In this document: piece after piece, positions 1 to 12,900 of the stretch
Position numbering within the stretch: position 1 is the first letter of the stretch
Layout of the letters: each line of letters starts with the position of its first letter
From: Lumbricus rubellus
Taxonomy: Eukaryota; Annelida; Clitellata; Crassiclitellata; Lumbricidae
DNA length: 64,000 bases
Direction of reading: 5' to 3'
NCBI GenBank assembly: GCA_945859605.1
Contig: OX243820.1
Coordinates: 27,993,896-28,057,895, forward strand
Notes under the pieces: generated by a model
Told to the model about the DNA's origin: nothing
Databases searched by the model: none
The model's input: only the letters and a program-made list of their open reading frames with translations
Program-made: the position numbers and the translations under genes

Positions 1-72
1 ACAGGGTATCATTTGCAACATTATAATTTTTATGATAGCAAATCATTTCGAGTATGAGACAAAGCAGCTCGC

Positions 73-303
73 TTGACACACATGCCTCTCCGGTCTGCTG
101 TTCGACTTGATCTATTGGTTACAAGGACAAGGACTGCCACGGCCCAACAACGTGCCTTTGCCATTGTAGGCCCATCTATGTGGAATGACCTCCCTCCCAC
201 TATCCGCAGTAAGATCTTTTCGGGTGTGTCATCTTCAGCCCTTCGCTACTTGAAGTCTGTTTTATTTCCTTGGGGCTGTCACGCTGTAAGAGGCGCTTTA
301 TAA
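73..303 (+). mobile_element. LINE (L2/CR1-like) 3' ORF fragment
   Basis: Reads as the C-terminal end of a LINE reverse transcriptase: TATAQQRAFAIVGPSMWNDL then PPTIR, ending near GCTTTATAA. 5'-truncated relic. Confidence 0.65.
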
Positions 304-359
304 ATGCTCATATACGGTATACCATACCATGTAGGCTACAATTTCGTCAGATTAATACA

Positions 360-815
360 ATTGTAATCAATATTGTTAGCATTGCTGAAAATTAATAAGC
401 TTTTAAGAGACTAAGTCAAAATGCATAAGATCGCCCTGTCACTTTGCAACTCGCCACTCGGGCCTGTGTTTAATCTAGACGTCTCTGGCGGGAAGTCCCC
501 TCAGGAATCATATTTCCTCCCAGAAAAAATTCCGAGCTGTTGATCACGTGTATAAATGTACCATTCCACAGAAAAAGCTACATGAAAAAATTAATCGACA
601 GCGCAGCATCGAAGTACTTTAAAGAAAATGGTAGTCAGATTTGAAAGTATTGTAATGGGCATGCTTGTCGAAAATTTTGGGAGAAAGACTAAAAAAACAA
701 GGTCGTCAGAAAAAAGTCCGGTCAAAGGGTGTCGTCGGTGACTGGGTTCAGCGGTTGCCTTCCGTAGTTTCTGAAGGGGCGCTATATAATTGCTCTGAAT
801 GAATGAATGAAACTA
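360..815 (+). repeat. Intron repeat shared with 15170-15990, ending in a LINE-type tail
   Basis: Matches 15170-15990 (cactttgcaactcg, gacgtctctgg, aaagggtgtcgt and others) but lacks the 437-bp inverted-repeat insertion found there. It ends in a LINE-like tail (gaaggggcgctatataat) with GAAT repeats at about 770-813. Confidence 0.6.
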
Positions 816-869
816 ATTAATGTCTGATCAATTGATTCACTAATAATTATTCTGTCGTGAATTCTGTAG

Positions 870-905
870 GGACGACCACGGAGACGACCACGGAAACAAT
901 CGCAA
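870..905 (+). CDS. Gene 1 exon: 36-nt Thr-rich linker microexon (module 1)
   Basis: Acceptor AG at 868-869, donor gtgag at 906. Entered and left in phase 1, so it can be skipped without a frameshift. It reads TTTETTTETIA, a likely O-glycosylated spacer before the first visible antistasin-like domain. A near copy with the same borders lies at 3002-3037. Confidence 0.65.
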
Positions 906-3900
906 GTGAGATCTTTGTGACATTAGCCAAAAATCGTTTTATTGCTGTTTATCTCTTGTAACACTATATCCAGATAATTTTTGTTGATTTCTTCACACTG
1001 TTCTCAGTTGCTAAACGTCGCTCTGGAATATCGATTTCTTGCCAAGGTGTAGACTCCAACTGCACGTGGCCTCACCAATCATCTGTGTTGTCCAAAAATT
1101 GCATCTTTATTTCCTCAGCATGCATTTGTTTGCCTAACTGCTTTTTACAATCCTAGATCGATGACTGGTTGATGAGTTTGCTGATCCACTACGGCTACTC
1201 AGTTTCCCAATCGATAATTATTGTTGCTTGCCAATGCTCGGCTTAGAAATAAGTGGTAATGGCTAATCCAATTGTGGTCATTCCTCTTTAAAGTGTTGAA
1301 AAAGAAACAGTATTACTTTGTTACCCTAGAGTAGCCTATACGGCAAAGACGATCCAATTACAGCGATAAAAACGGTCAAGTTCTTTGATATCTTATGATT
1401 TTGTCAAGCTGCATATACTCACGAGCAGAAAGACAACAAACTATGAATCTAACCAACTAGCCCTTCTTGCTGTCTCGCCAACGTTCGACTGCCCAAAAGT
1501 TATTTGTTTCCAGAGTAGCAAAACTGACTAATTATACGACATAGCCTACATACATTGTATTCTTTTCTGATCACAATCTGTCAATTTTATATTTCAGAAA
1601 CGACGACCACTGCTTGTCCACCTATTCCGCCGTACGCACGTCTCCCGGGATGCGGCGCATTTCCCGATCCAGATGGATGCATGAGAGTTCGATGTTACAC
1701 GTGCGATGTAAGTATTTACTGCAGAATAATACACAATCTGACTTACGAAATATGCATACGAGCATGCATAATACAATGTCGATTTAGATTTTTCTGGCTG
1801 AATGAAAGCTGTCCGTGAGGATCTGCCTTAGGTTCTTAAAGTTTCTGTTCAATAGATCTACAGACCAATAACATGTTCTGTTATTATCAGCTTCGTCAAC
1901 TTCGAGTGATTGCTCGCTCTCTCTCCCATGATGCGCTAGTTGTGCTTGTTCACGCTTTTGTAACTAGTCGTATTGACCATTGCTGCTCAATCCTTGTTGG
2001 CCTTCCCCTTGGGGTTCTGGGACGGTTAGACCGGGTTCTACGCTCTGCTGCCCGACTCATCGGGCGAATTCCTAAATTTTCGCCTGTCTCTGCTTACATG
2101 CGTGATGTGCTGCATTGGCTGCCAATAGCCCAACGCATCAATTACCGCATTGCTGCCCTTGTTTCTCGCTGTATTCTTGGTTGTGCTCCATCTTATCTGC
2201 GCGTCCTCTGTCGTCCTGTCTCTGACATTGAAGCGCGTCGGGCCCTTCGCTCCGCTGCGAAGGGACAACTGCTTGTTCCACGGGCTCGCTTAGCTACCAG
2301 ACAGCACCGAGCCTTCTCGGTTGTGGGACCGTCAATCTGGAATGACCTCCCCTCAAACCTCCATCTCCTCCATCTGACCAGTCAATCTCTATTTCTCAAG
2401 TCTCTTAAATCTTTTTTCTTTGGTCGTGGCTGGGCTGGGAGCGCCTCTGAGTAGTTTCTTGAAGAGGCGCTATATAAATTCTAATAATGAATGAATGAAT
2501 GTTCTGTCTAGGGCTTAGTTTGTACAAAATTGGACGCCAGACAGATTAATAATATAAAAAATCTACTTGTTGTAGGATATACCACCGTGTGACGAGGGTA
2601 CAACATGCGAGCTACAAGTATGTCATGAATCTTCATGTCCGCCTCCGGTTATCTGCGTTTCTACAACAGGTTAGCCCCAATATATCACACACATAGCATA
2701 AAGTCATAGTTATAATTATTCAACCGTTGTTGATTTGACACAATCTAGCTAGAAAAATGAAAGATGCCCATCGTCGTTTATAGCCTACCATGCCATAACG
2801 ATAGACTATTCTTCAGCAGTTGTACACAAAATGTGCAGTTCTAAATGGATTTGTGCAGTTGTAACTTGTAGAAGTGCTTTTGTACAGTTAAAAGTTGAAA
2901 TGCACTTGTAATCAAGATTATTATCGTTCCTGTTAGCAGGGCGTGAAACCAAATAATGTTTCATTAATAATTGATTTACTAACTCTCCTTGAATTGTACA
3001 GGGACGACCCCAGAGACGACCACGGAGACAACCACAGGTGAGATATTTTAACGGTTGACACAAGACCTTATTGTTGCTGTTCTTCGCACATTTTTCAGTT
3101 GTTTCACGTTTAGCTTGACGTGTCGATTTCCCACCATGCTGCAGACTCCAACTGTGAACTCACGAGTTATCTGTGCAATCCCAATATTGCATCTTTTTTT
3201 TCTCAGCATGCATTTGTTTGCTTAACTGGCTTTCATATAATTATAGGCCCTATAGGTATATAATTATGTTCGTTTTATAGAAATCAGTTAACAAACCGAA
3301 ACAAGGTTATAGGATTAAATAAAATATAGTTAATTAAGTAGTGTAAGCTTACATGGAGAGCCAAAACAATACCCCTAGGTTTTTGCCAATATCTTGCCCA
3401 AAAGTAAGAATTTCAAAATAAAACATTTCAGACTTAAAGACAATTCATATTTACACAAGATGGCCAGATTTCATCGAAATATTTCAAACACGTTTAGGGA
3501 GGCCACCCACCGTTTTTGTGACGAATCAGCAGCTTAACGTCTATCATACAGTCTAACCCATGTGCAGTAGGCTAGCACCAACCATCGTCAGACCTGGACT
3601 AACCACGACTCTAGTGAGTCCACCGACCCGAGGCTAATGCACATTTTGAAGGTCATGAGCCGAACACTAGTAGCCTATGTTCTAATGTATACTGTATAGG
3701 CTATATCTTTAAAAATGCATAAAATACTGCCCTATAATACTATCATCTTAGCTTTCAAACGTTCCATCGAAGAACATGTATTAGATCTAACTGAAGTTTT
3801 ATGTTTAAGTTTAGACAAACAGCGATCATTCTGGTCTCTTTGCAATTCGGCAGCCAAGAAATTCATGCGATTTATGACCGCAACTCCGTTGGGGTCGCCA

Positions 3901-6900
3901 CGACACATAACTTTCCTGAGGCTTGCACATTTGTATAATAACATTGCTTTTTATAATGTATACTAGGCTATACCTGTTGAAAAATACGTGTACGTGACAC
4001 ATGTATAGTATAGTTGTATATTTTATAAGCATGGTTTCATTAATCTTACCGTTACTTCTGTTGGAATGAACGCAGAATCGACCACAGAGACGACCGCGGG
4101 TCCGATTACCCCAGCTTGTGAAGACTTGTCGTGGTGTACAGGAGGATGCTCCCCATACTACGACGGTTCAGGAGGATGTCCGACATGCCTCTGCGTGGAC
4201 CCGCCGATTTGTGGGGTTAGAAACACTGCTAAGGCGATAATAATTAAACGAACTATAACTATAGGCATCGTCTTATTGGCATCATATCATTAGCATAATC
4301 TTATTATCATCATCTTATTAACATCGTTTTATTACATGTAGTAGGTCTATCATCTTATTAGTAGCCTATTACTTTGTTAGTAGCCTATTGCTTTATTAGC
4401 AACAGCTTAATAGCATCATCTTATTAGTGTCATCTTATTAGCATCATCCTATTAGTATCATCATTCTAGTAGCCTATCATCTCGTTAGCATTATCTTATT
4501 AGTATTATCTTAATAACATCATTTTATTGAAGTCATTGTTATTAGCATCATCTTATCAGCATCATCTTATTAGCATCACCTTATTTTCCCGATTGTTGTT
4601 CCGCAACGATTTCTTAAGTATCACAGAAATAATGATATTAGAAAAATAATGTTCTGACTACTGTAAGAATCTTTGTGTTCTAGTGGCGAGTACAATGTGG
4701 TCCAGACGAAGAGTGCCTCGAAAGCCCCGATTCTGAATCTGGTTATGCTTGCTTTTCGATATATGGTAAAATCCAGACACATACGATTATTCAACTTACT
4801 TAGTCAGCCAAAATTGTCATGATAACAGGTTCGCATAAATTTCTTCGCGATGTAGATCAATGGGCTCAATAAATCTACTTGGTAAATTTCTCAAATGTAG
4901 ACACATAATAATTATATTATGACAATAACCAAATACTTCATTTGATCGTATCGTAAGCCTACGTGAATGTTTAAATTGCTTTCTTGCAGGCAATATTGTT
5001 ATCAATAAATAATAAAGTATTGATAAGTAGGCACAATGATTGAATAGGCTATTGAAGGAGGCTAGTTCTGAGGCAGACAAACTTCGGGCAACCCGACCGT
5101 CAAGAAAATCACGAAATGTGTGACTGCTGCTCCGTTAGGTTTATCGCGACAATTTGCTTTGTTGAGGCTTATGTCATTGACCAATGACCAGCACCATTAT
5201 TTTTTATGATTATACCCACCATTGAAAGATGCTTGAAATGTATTGTTTCACATTGTAATTTTCTTGTCGTTGTTTCTTTCTGAATAAACTTAGGAACGAC
5301 CACAGAGACAACCACAGAGACGACCACAGAGACGACTACCTCAGCTTGTGAAGACTTGTCGTCGTGTACAGGCACATGCTCCCCATATTACGACGGTTCA
5401 GGAGGATGTCCGACATGCCTCTGCGGAGACCCGATTTGTGGGGTTAGAGACACTGCTGCCATAATTATAGCAATAATAAAACGAACTATGGGCAACATTT
5501 TATTAGCATAATCTCATTAGCATAATCTTATCAGCATAATCCTTTTGGTATCATCTTATTAATTAGGCCTATCAACATCTAGTTAGCATAATCTTATTAA
5601 CATCATCTTACTCATAATCGTTGTTCTGGCGACGATTTCTCGAGTCTCTTTTTAATATATATGTTCTGTACTAAGACGTTAAAGACGTCATCCTATCAAC
5701 TTTGCTTATTTATAAAAAAAATTAATCGCTTTGCTCTTTACTTAAGAAGCGTTTCTATCTAGATGCAGGTGGGAGGACAGGCACAGAACGAGCATGCATC
5801 CTTCTGATCCTGTATCATCCGAAAACAATTAATTGCATGGTACATTAAAAAGTTTTTTAAAATAGCCCTTACAGTACAGGCTATTCTAAGACACTCTCAG
5901 TTCTGTGTGAACTGAAACAAATCTTCTATGCGGGTGAGACCCGAATAAAAATCTCACAGCGAAACAAGGGAGATCAAGGCGTTTTAGAGAGAGAGGAAAG
6001 GAGAAGGAGAAGCAACAGATGTGGACTTGTACATAAAGTCACAAAGGTATTTGGGAGTCCGCCCGTGCTGAATCCTAAAAACCATAAGCAAAATCTTGTT
6101 CCAGATTAGAGAATCAACGGAACCCCCCCCCCCATGCAGTTCATCAGTCATGAAAGTTGAAAATAATACGAGAGACGTGAGGAAGCATGGGCAATTATCC
6201 TAGTTGCCGAATTTGTATTTTGCACTTGTTCAGTATTTTTATTGATCTCTTAGTCTCCAATAAGAAACCATTTCTTAGCCCATTCTTCATAGGGAACCTC
6301 AACCTGGTTCATATCCATCACGTTCGAATACAATCACTAAATTTCTGTTAGTGCTCCATTCAGATCAAGACTCTAACTCTAGTTTACTGATTGCATTCTG
6401 GGCCAGCACCAAAGAAGCTTGGTGACCTTATCCAGCCTTTTCTTTTCTTGCCATATATGCTCACATGTCCGGCATGATTCCTTCATCTCGCGAGCGAAGA
6501 GTGTCATGGTCAAAACCCGAGCTTTTGTATTTGCTGGTCTGACACGATTAACCAGCTCCATCTTTCTACACGTTCCACCATAGTAGTCTAACTATTGCTC
6601 CAAATCACTTATTTTGTATATATAAAATATATAGCCTAAATATATATAACATATTATGTTGATATAATAGGCCTATTACACACTTAGTTGACTATTAGCC
6701 ATGGATTGATAGAAAAATCATAGAATAAAATAATATTAGACAACATGTTCTGATTAAATGCTTTGTGTGTTTTAGTGGCTAATACAATGTGGTCCAGACG
6801 AAGAGTGCCTCCCAAGCCCCGAGTCTGAATATGGTTTTGCCTGCTTTTCGATATATGGTTAAGTCTACTTCCAGACATATACGATTATTATTATTCAACG

Positions 6901-9900
6901 TATTATTTTTATTCGTCAAAATAGTCATAGATTCAACACCGCCCAAGGCAATTAAGAGAATTATTTGTGATGCAGCTCCGTTTGGGTTCGCACGACGGTT
7001 CACTTTGCTGAGGCTTGTAAAATTGTCTAATACCCAGGGCTTAAAGTGTGGCTGGACGGTCATGGACGGCGTACATGCACTTATTTCAAAATCTGAACGC
7101 CGTCCAGCCACTTATTGGCCAGAAATAACTAGAAAGGTAAGGGGCATCCAGGCACTTCTTTTGGAACGATAAGCACTGCTAATACCGTTGTTATGATTAC
7201 TGTTGAAATATGCGTCACATGTATTATAAGCATTGTCAGCTAATTTAATCAGTGCACGCCGATTGTCGTACAGCGACGTAAGTAGGCCAGGTGCAAATTG
7301 CCGCGCGGCGTCTGCACAGGTGATTGTCTGGACAGCACGTGACGTCTAGACGAGCGTACGTTAATTGTACAAGAAGGGAGTGGAAGTGAAGAAGGAGAGT
7401 TGCGTGTTGAGAGCCGTTGAGATAGGCTGTAAGAGTTGTTGTTGAGTTGCGATAGAGTAGACTGATGAAGATAGTAGTCGTGTAGTTGTTATGATAACGC
7501 AAGTGTAGTCATTGTTGTGTTGTTGCTGATCGTTTTACTTTATATCGGATTTTGGAGTATAATAAGAAGAGTTAAACACGTCGTCGTTGTTGGTTAACAA
7601 AACAGTGAAAGACTGTAGATTCTTTAACCTAGCCATTTAGCTAATGAAACAGTTATCTAGGGATAGGCCTACGCTACCACGAACTTATACGAAGAAGCTT
7701 CCGAAGAGACTGAAGGTCACACGTAGAGAAGAAGAGGGAAAAGACTTGTGACATTTGGTGTCGTTGCGGTGAGATAACGATCCAAGTTGCAGGATAACGA
7801 TCCAAGTTGCAGGAGAACGATCGTAGTTACGAACGGTGGGTCTACGTGCCAAGTTACGAACGGAGGGATTCTATTCAATCAACAGACGTTGTGGAGAAAC
7901 GGACGCTGTGAATTTATCGAGGAGCCGAGCAAACGGGAGAAGCAACGATACATCGAGCATCCGTACGACAGTGAGAAACGACAACACAACGACTACAAGG
8001 TAGAAAAACTTGCTTGTCTATTGAAGTGTGCATAAAGAATTGAAGTCAGTCAATTGCAAACATTTGAAGAGTAGTCTACTAATTTATCGAGCATCTGTAA
8101 AGTAAAGAAGTAAGATGGAGAAACTTACGGAGAAAAAGCAAGCAAATATTAAGAAAATGTCTACTGATAGACTGATAAAACTGCTAATTGAAGCAGATCT
8201 AGACGCAGAAGAAGTCGAACAGATGTCTAGGGAAGAATTGATGAGAAATTTAGCCGAGGTTTGGGCTAAGAAAGAAGAAGAAGAAGAAGGTGCTGTCGGA
8301 GGCGCTGCGGAGAAGCCAGTGGAGAAGCCTGAGGCACCGATGTCTATAGAGGCGTTGCTACAATTCATGATGATGAGTAGACAAGAAGAGAAGCAGAAAG
8401 AAGAGCAGCGCAGACAGGAAGAGAAAGAACGTCGCCAAGAAGAGAAGGAGAAAGAAGAGCGACGGTGCCAAGAAGAGAAAGAACGTAAGCAAGAAGAGAA
8501 AGAACTGCGACAACAAGAGATAGAAAAAGCAGAAAGGATGAGACAGCAAGAGATAGATATGCAGAAGCAGCAGTTCCAGCTTCAGTTAGAACAAATGAAA
8601 TTAGATCGTGACGAAGCAGAACGACGAAGGATGGAGTTAATGATAGAATACGAAAAAGCAAGAAAAAGCGATGAAGAAATACGAAAACAGCAGATCGAAG
8701 ACAAAAAGGCTCGTGAGGAAGAAAAGGAAAAGATGCGTTTACAAGAACTGGAGAGAGCAGAAGAAATTCGTCAGGAAGAATTTCAAGCTGGAAAAGACAA
8801 TTTGGAAAAAGCAGAAAGAGAAAGAGAAGAGCAGATGCAGTTAGAAAAAAAGAAACTTGCTATCAAGGAGGCTCAACTTAAAGAAATGGCCATTGAAAAA
8901 GAAGAACGCAGAAAGCAGTTAGAGCTGTTGCAGCAGAAGATAGAACAAGAAGAACTGCGGAGAATCGAAGATCAAGATCGACTGAAGAAGAGAGACGAAG
9001 ATGATCGTAAGAGCCGAGAAGTGTCAGAACAGATTAGGCTCAGAGAAAGTGAGACAATGGTGTCCAAGATTAAGAAGATTGGTGATGCCATGAAGCATAT
9101 ATTGCCTAAGATGCCGTATGATATGATGGAAGTGCCATTATATTTTGAGACCGTGGAGAATGCATTCAATAGCTTCGCTGTGGAAAAGCAGTACTGGGTG
9201 AAATTGTTGTTGCCATTGATGACCCCGAGAGCACGAACGGTATTGAATCGATTATCATTTGAGAATTTAGATAAATACGATGCAGTGAAAGAGCACTTGT
9301 TGAAGGAATTCAAGTTAACAGCTCGTGAGTACAGGTCAAGGTTTGCAGATGCCAAGAAGACAGCCGAAGAAACGTATACGATGTTCACGGCTAGGCTGAA
9401 GAACCTGTTGAATTATTATGTCCGAAGTAGACGAGTGGACAAAGACTACGAGAAGCTGTTTGATTTGTTAGTGGCGGATAAGCTGAAAGAATGTTTACCA
9501 CCAGGTCCACTGCAGTTTGTCTTAGCAAAAGAGGGCACAGAATGCTTGGAAGCTAGTAATGTTGCAGATCTCGCAGATATACATGTAAACAATCGGATTG
9601 GTGTGATGTTCCAAGACAAACCGAAATTTGAAGCATGGGACAATAGTCCAAAGCAACCCAAGTGGAACAAGGATAGCAAAGACACCGGAAGCCAAGCCAA
9701 GAGTAATGATGCAAAGAAAGATGATTATTCTGGAAAGCAGTGGTCGCAAGATAAACAACAGTCAACGTGGGACAGACAAGCCTACAATCGAACTCCGCCG
9801 CTGGGACGCCCAACAGAAAGTAATGCATCTTACACGCCGTACAACAAGTGGGAGAACAAGGAGCAAAGAAGTTTTATCAAGAAGCGTTGCCACAATTGCA

Positions 9901-12900
9901 ATTCTGATAAACACCTAATAAAACATTGCCAAGCACCAGGAGCGGCAAATCTGAGGAAGAACTTTAGCAGAAGTGCAGAAAATCTTCGAGTAAACCAGAT
10001 ACAAGTGATAAATGCACCTCCTGGTTGGGAAGAACAATGCAACCAAGAAACAGAAGTAAAGTCAGTGATGAAGTGTACGCCGCAGTTCACCATACTGAAA
10101 GAAGCGATAAAGACTACTTCCATTGCAGAAAATTGTCGAGAAACAAAAAGTAAAGAGGAGTGTCAACGCATAAAGAAAATATCGTTGCAGCATGTAAATG
10201 TGGAGATACGTGGGACTGATGGGCAGCCTGTGCAAGTCGAGGCGTTGATTGACTCGGGGACCGAGATACCAGTAATCAACGAGGAACTACTGAAAGGAAC
10301 GACAGTAGAAGAAATCGGCAGAGTTCATTTGCAATGTGTAGCTGGAGAGCCGATTCCAGCTAAGTTGGTGAAAATCGAAGTGCGGATGAGCGGTCGTAAC
10401 GAAGGAACAGCTACAGAGGACAGGACAATAAATATCGCGCCATAATTAACTTTAGTGTGTGCCAGCATTTCAGCAGAACTGTGTAAAGAAAATCCAGAAA
10501 AGTTCCTGCTACATCCAGAGATAATTGCAGAACTGAAAGAGGTTCCACCAATCAGTATATTGCAAGGAGAGCTACAAGCGAATGTGACTACAAGAGCACA
10601 AAGTCGGAGAGCAGAGGTCGAAGACGGAGAAGATGAAACGATAAACGAAAGTTCGCAAGAAGATGACACGGAAAGCGAAGATGAACTCAGCATCCAAGAT
10701 GACGAAAGAACAACATCTGAGAACAATGAAACTGAAGAAGAGATGGCTGCATGTGAACGAAATGATAGTGAAGATTCCGAAAGCGACGCTGAACTGGAGA
10801 CAAGTATGAGGGACTTGTTCACAGAAAATTCGAACGATGAAAGACAGCTGGAAGATGCGAAGAAATTCTAGGAGCAGCAGAGAAATGACGAGTCACTGAA
10901 ATCGTGGTGGAGGATCGCTGAAGACCAAGGATCAGAGTTTAGCGTGGTGAATGGATTGCTGTATAAGAAGCATCAAATGCTGGATCAGCTTGTGTATCAG
11001 TTGGTGTTACCGAAAGAGAGAAGAATTCAAGTAATGGAATTAGCTCACGAGTCAGTATTTGGCGGACACTTGGGAGAAGAGAAGACACGAGAGAGAATCA
11101 AGTTGTCCTTTGTCTAACCAAAGATGCGTCGAGACGTGGTGAAATTTTGTAAGTCCTGTGAGAAGTGTCAGCTGAAGGCACGAAGTTTGGTGATGGATCG
11201 AGTGCCGATTACACCAATTCCAAGGGAAGATGTGCCATTCCGACGGATGACTATGGACGTGGTAGGCCCAATAGAACCGAAGTCAGCAGCTGGGCATAAG
11301 TATTGCTTGTGCATAGTGGATTCATGTACAAGATGGCCGACAATCTTTTTGCTGAAGTCATTGACTGCTAAGGCTGTGTGCGAAGCTTTGATGAAGCTAT
11401 TCATTGACGTGGGGGTGCCGTCTGTGATCACCAGCGACAGAGGCACAAATTTTACAGCCAGTCTCACAAGAGAATTTTTGAAATTGATGGGATGCTGTCC
11501 ACGATTCGATTCACCAGGGCATCCTGAGGCAGCTGGATTAGTTGAGAGATGGAATCAGACGTTCAAGAAGATGGTGCATCATGTCATTGTGGAAAATCCA
11601 AGACAGTGGCATAAAATCATTCCGTTTACCGTATGGGCATTGAGAGAAGTTCCCAACGCAACGACAGGAGTGGCACCATATCTGCTGGTGTATGGAAAAA
11701 TGCCAAGAGGACCATTAACTATCTTAAAGGAAAGCTGGACCAAAGAAATAAATCTACCGCCAAACATTGGAGTACAACCAGCAAAGTACCTGAAGAACTT
11801 AAGAGCAGACATGGAGAAAGCTTTGATATTTGCTGAGAATTGTGCAGAGGAAAAGCAAAAACAATACGCCAGTCAATACAACAAGAGGGCCAAGGATAAA
11901 GAATTCGAACCAGGAGAAAACGTCATCGTCCTGTATCCAACGTCAACCAATAAATTGATCTCACGATGGCATGGTCCATGTACAGTGCTACAAAGAAGAT
12001 CCAAGTATTCGTATCTGGTGGACATGAATGAAAACGGCCGACGAATCGTCCATGCCAACAAAATGAGGAATTTCATCGCAAGAACATTATCGTGTGGTCT
12101 CATCGTGGAAGAGGACGACGAATTCGGATCAGTGGTAGAGCTACCATTGAAAGAAGACCATGCAGAGACGACACAGAAATCGCTGCAATTGGACTATGAA
12201 CAGATCGGACATCTTACGTGCGAGCAACAGAAACAGCTACTGGATGTACTGAACCGTTATGCAGACAGATTTTCGGACAAACCTGGATTATGTACATTGG
12301 TAGAACAGGAAGTGGTGCTGAACCCAAAAAATCCTAACACTTGCTAACTAATTGATTGATATTTTTTGGTTTCTACAGACAATTTATTTGTAATTTTGCT
12401 GAGATTGCTAAACCATTGACAGATTTAACTAGCAAGCAGACACCTGAGAACATTATTTGGACTGAGGACCACCAGAAATCTTTTGATTCTCTTAAAGAAA
12501 TTGTTTTATCGAATGTTATTCTGTACATGTTCGAGGTTGGCAAACCATTTAATTTGTACTGTGATAGCAGTGATTTTGCTGTGGGGGCTGTGCTGTCACA
12601 AGTGGACGATGAGGGGATAGAACGTCCCGTTTCATTTATCAGCCAGAAGCTGACAGATACCCAGAGGAGATGGGCGACGATTGAGAAGGAAGCCTATGCA
12701 ATCATATGGGCTTTAAACAAATTGAAAGAAATCATTATTGGTTCCAAGATTAATGTGTTCACTGATCATAATCCTTTAGTTTATTTGACTGAGTCAATGT
12801 CGAAGTCTGCTAAGTTAGTCAGATGGTTTTTATCATTGCAAAATTTTGACATTCTGTTGAACTATAAGAAAGGAAAGTTGAATGTAGTAGCAGACTGCTT

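Noticed and set aside
1000..1150. Possible exon after a ttctcag acceptor
   Set aside because: Similar sequence at 3090-3240 has no shared open frame or cysteine pattern; treated as duplicated intron.
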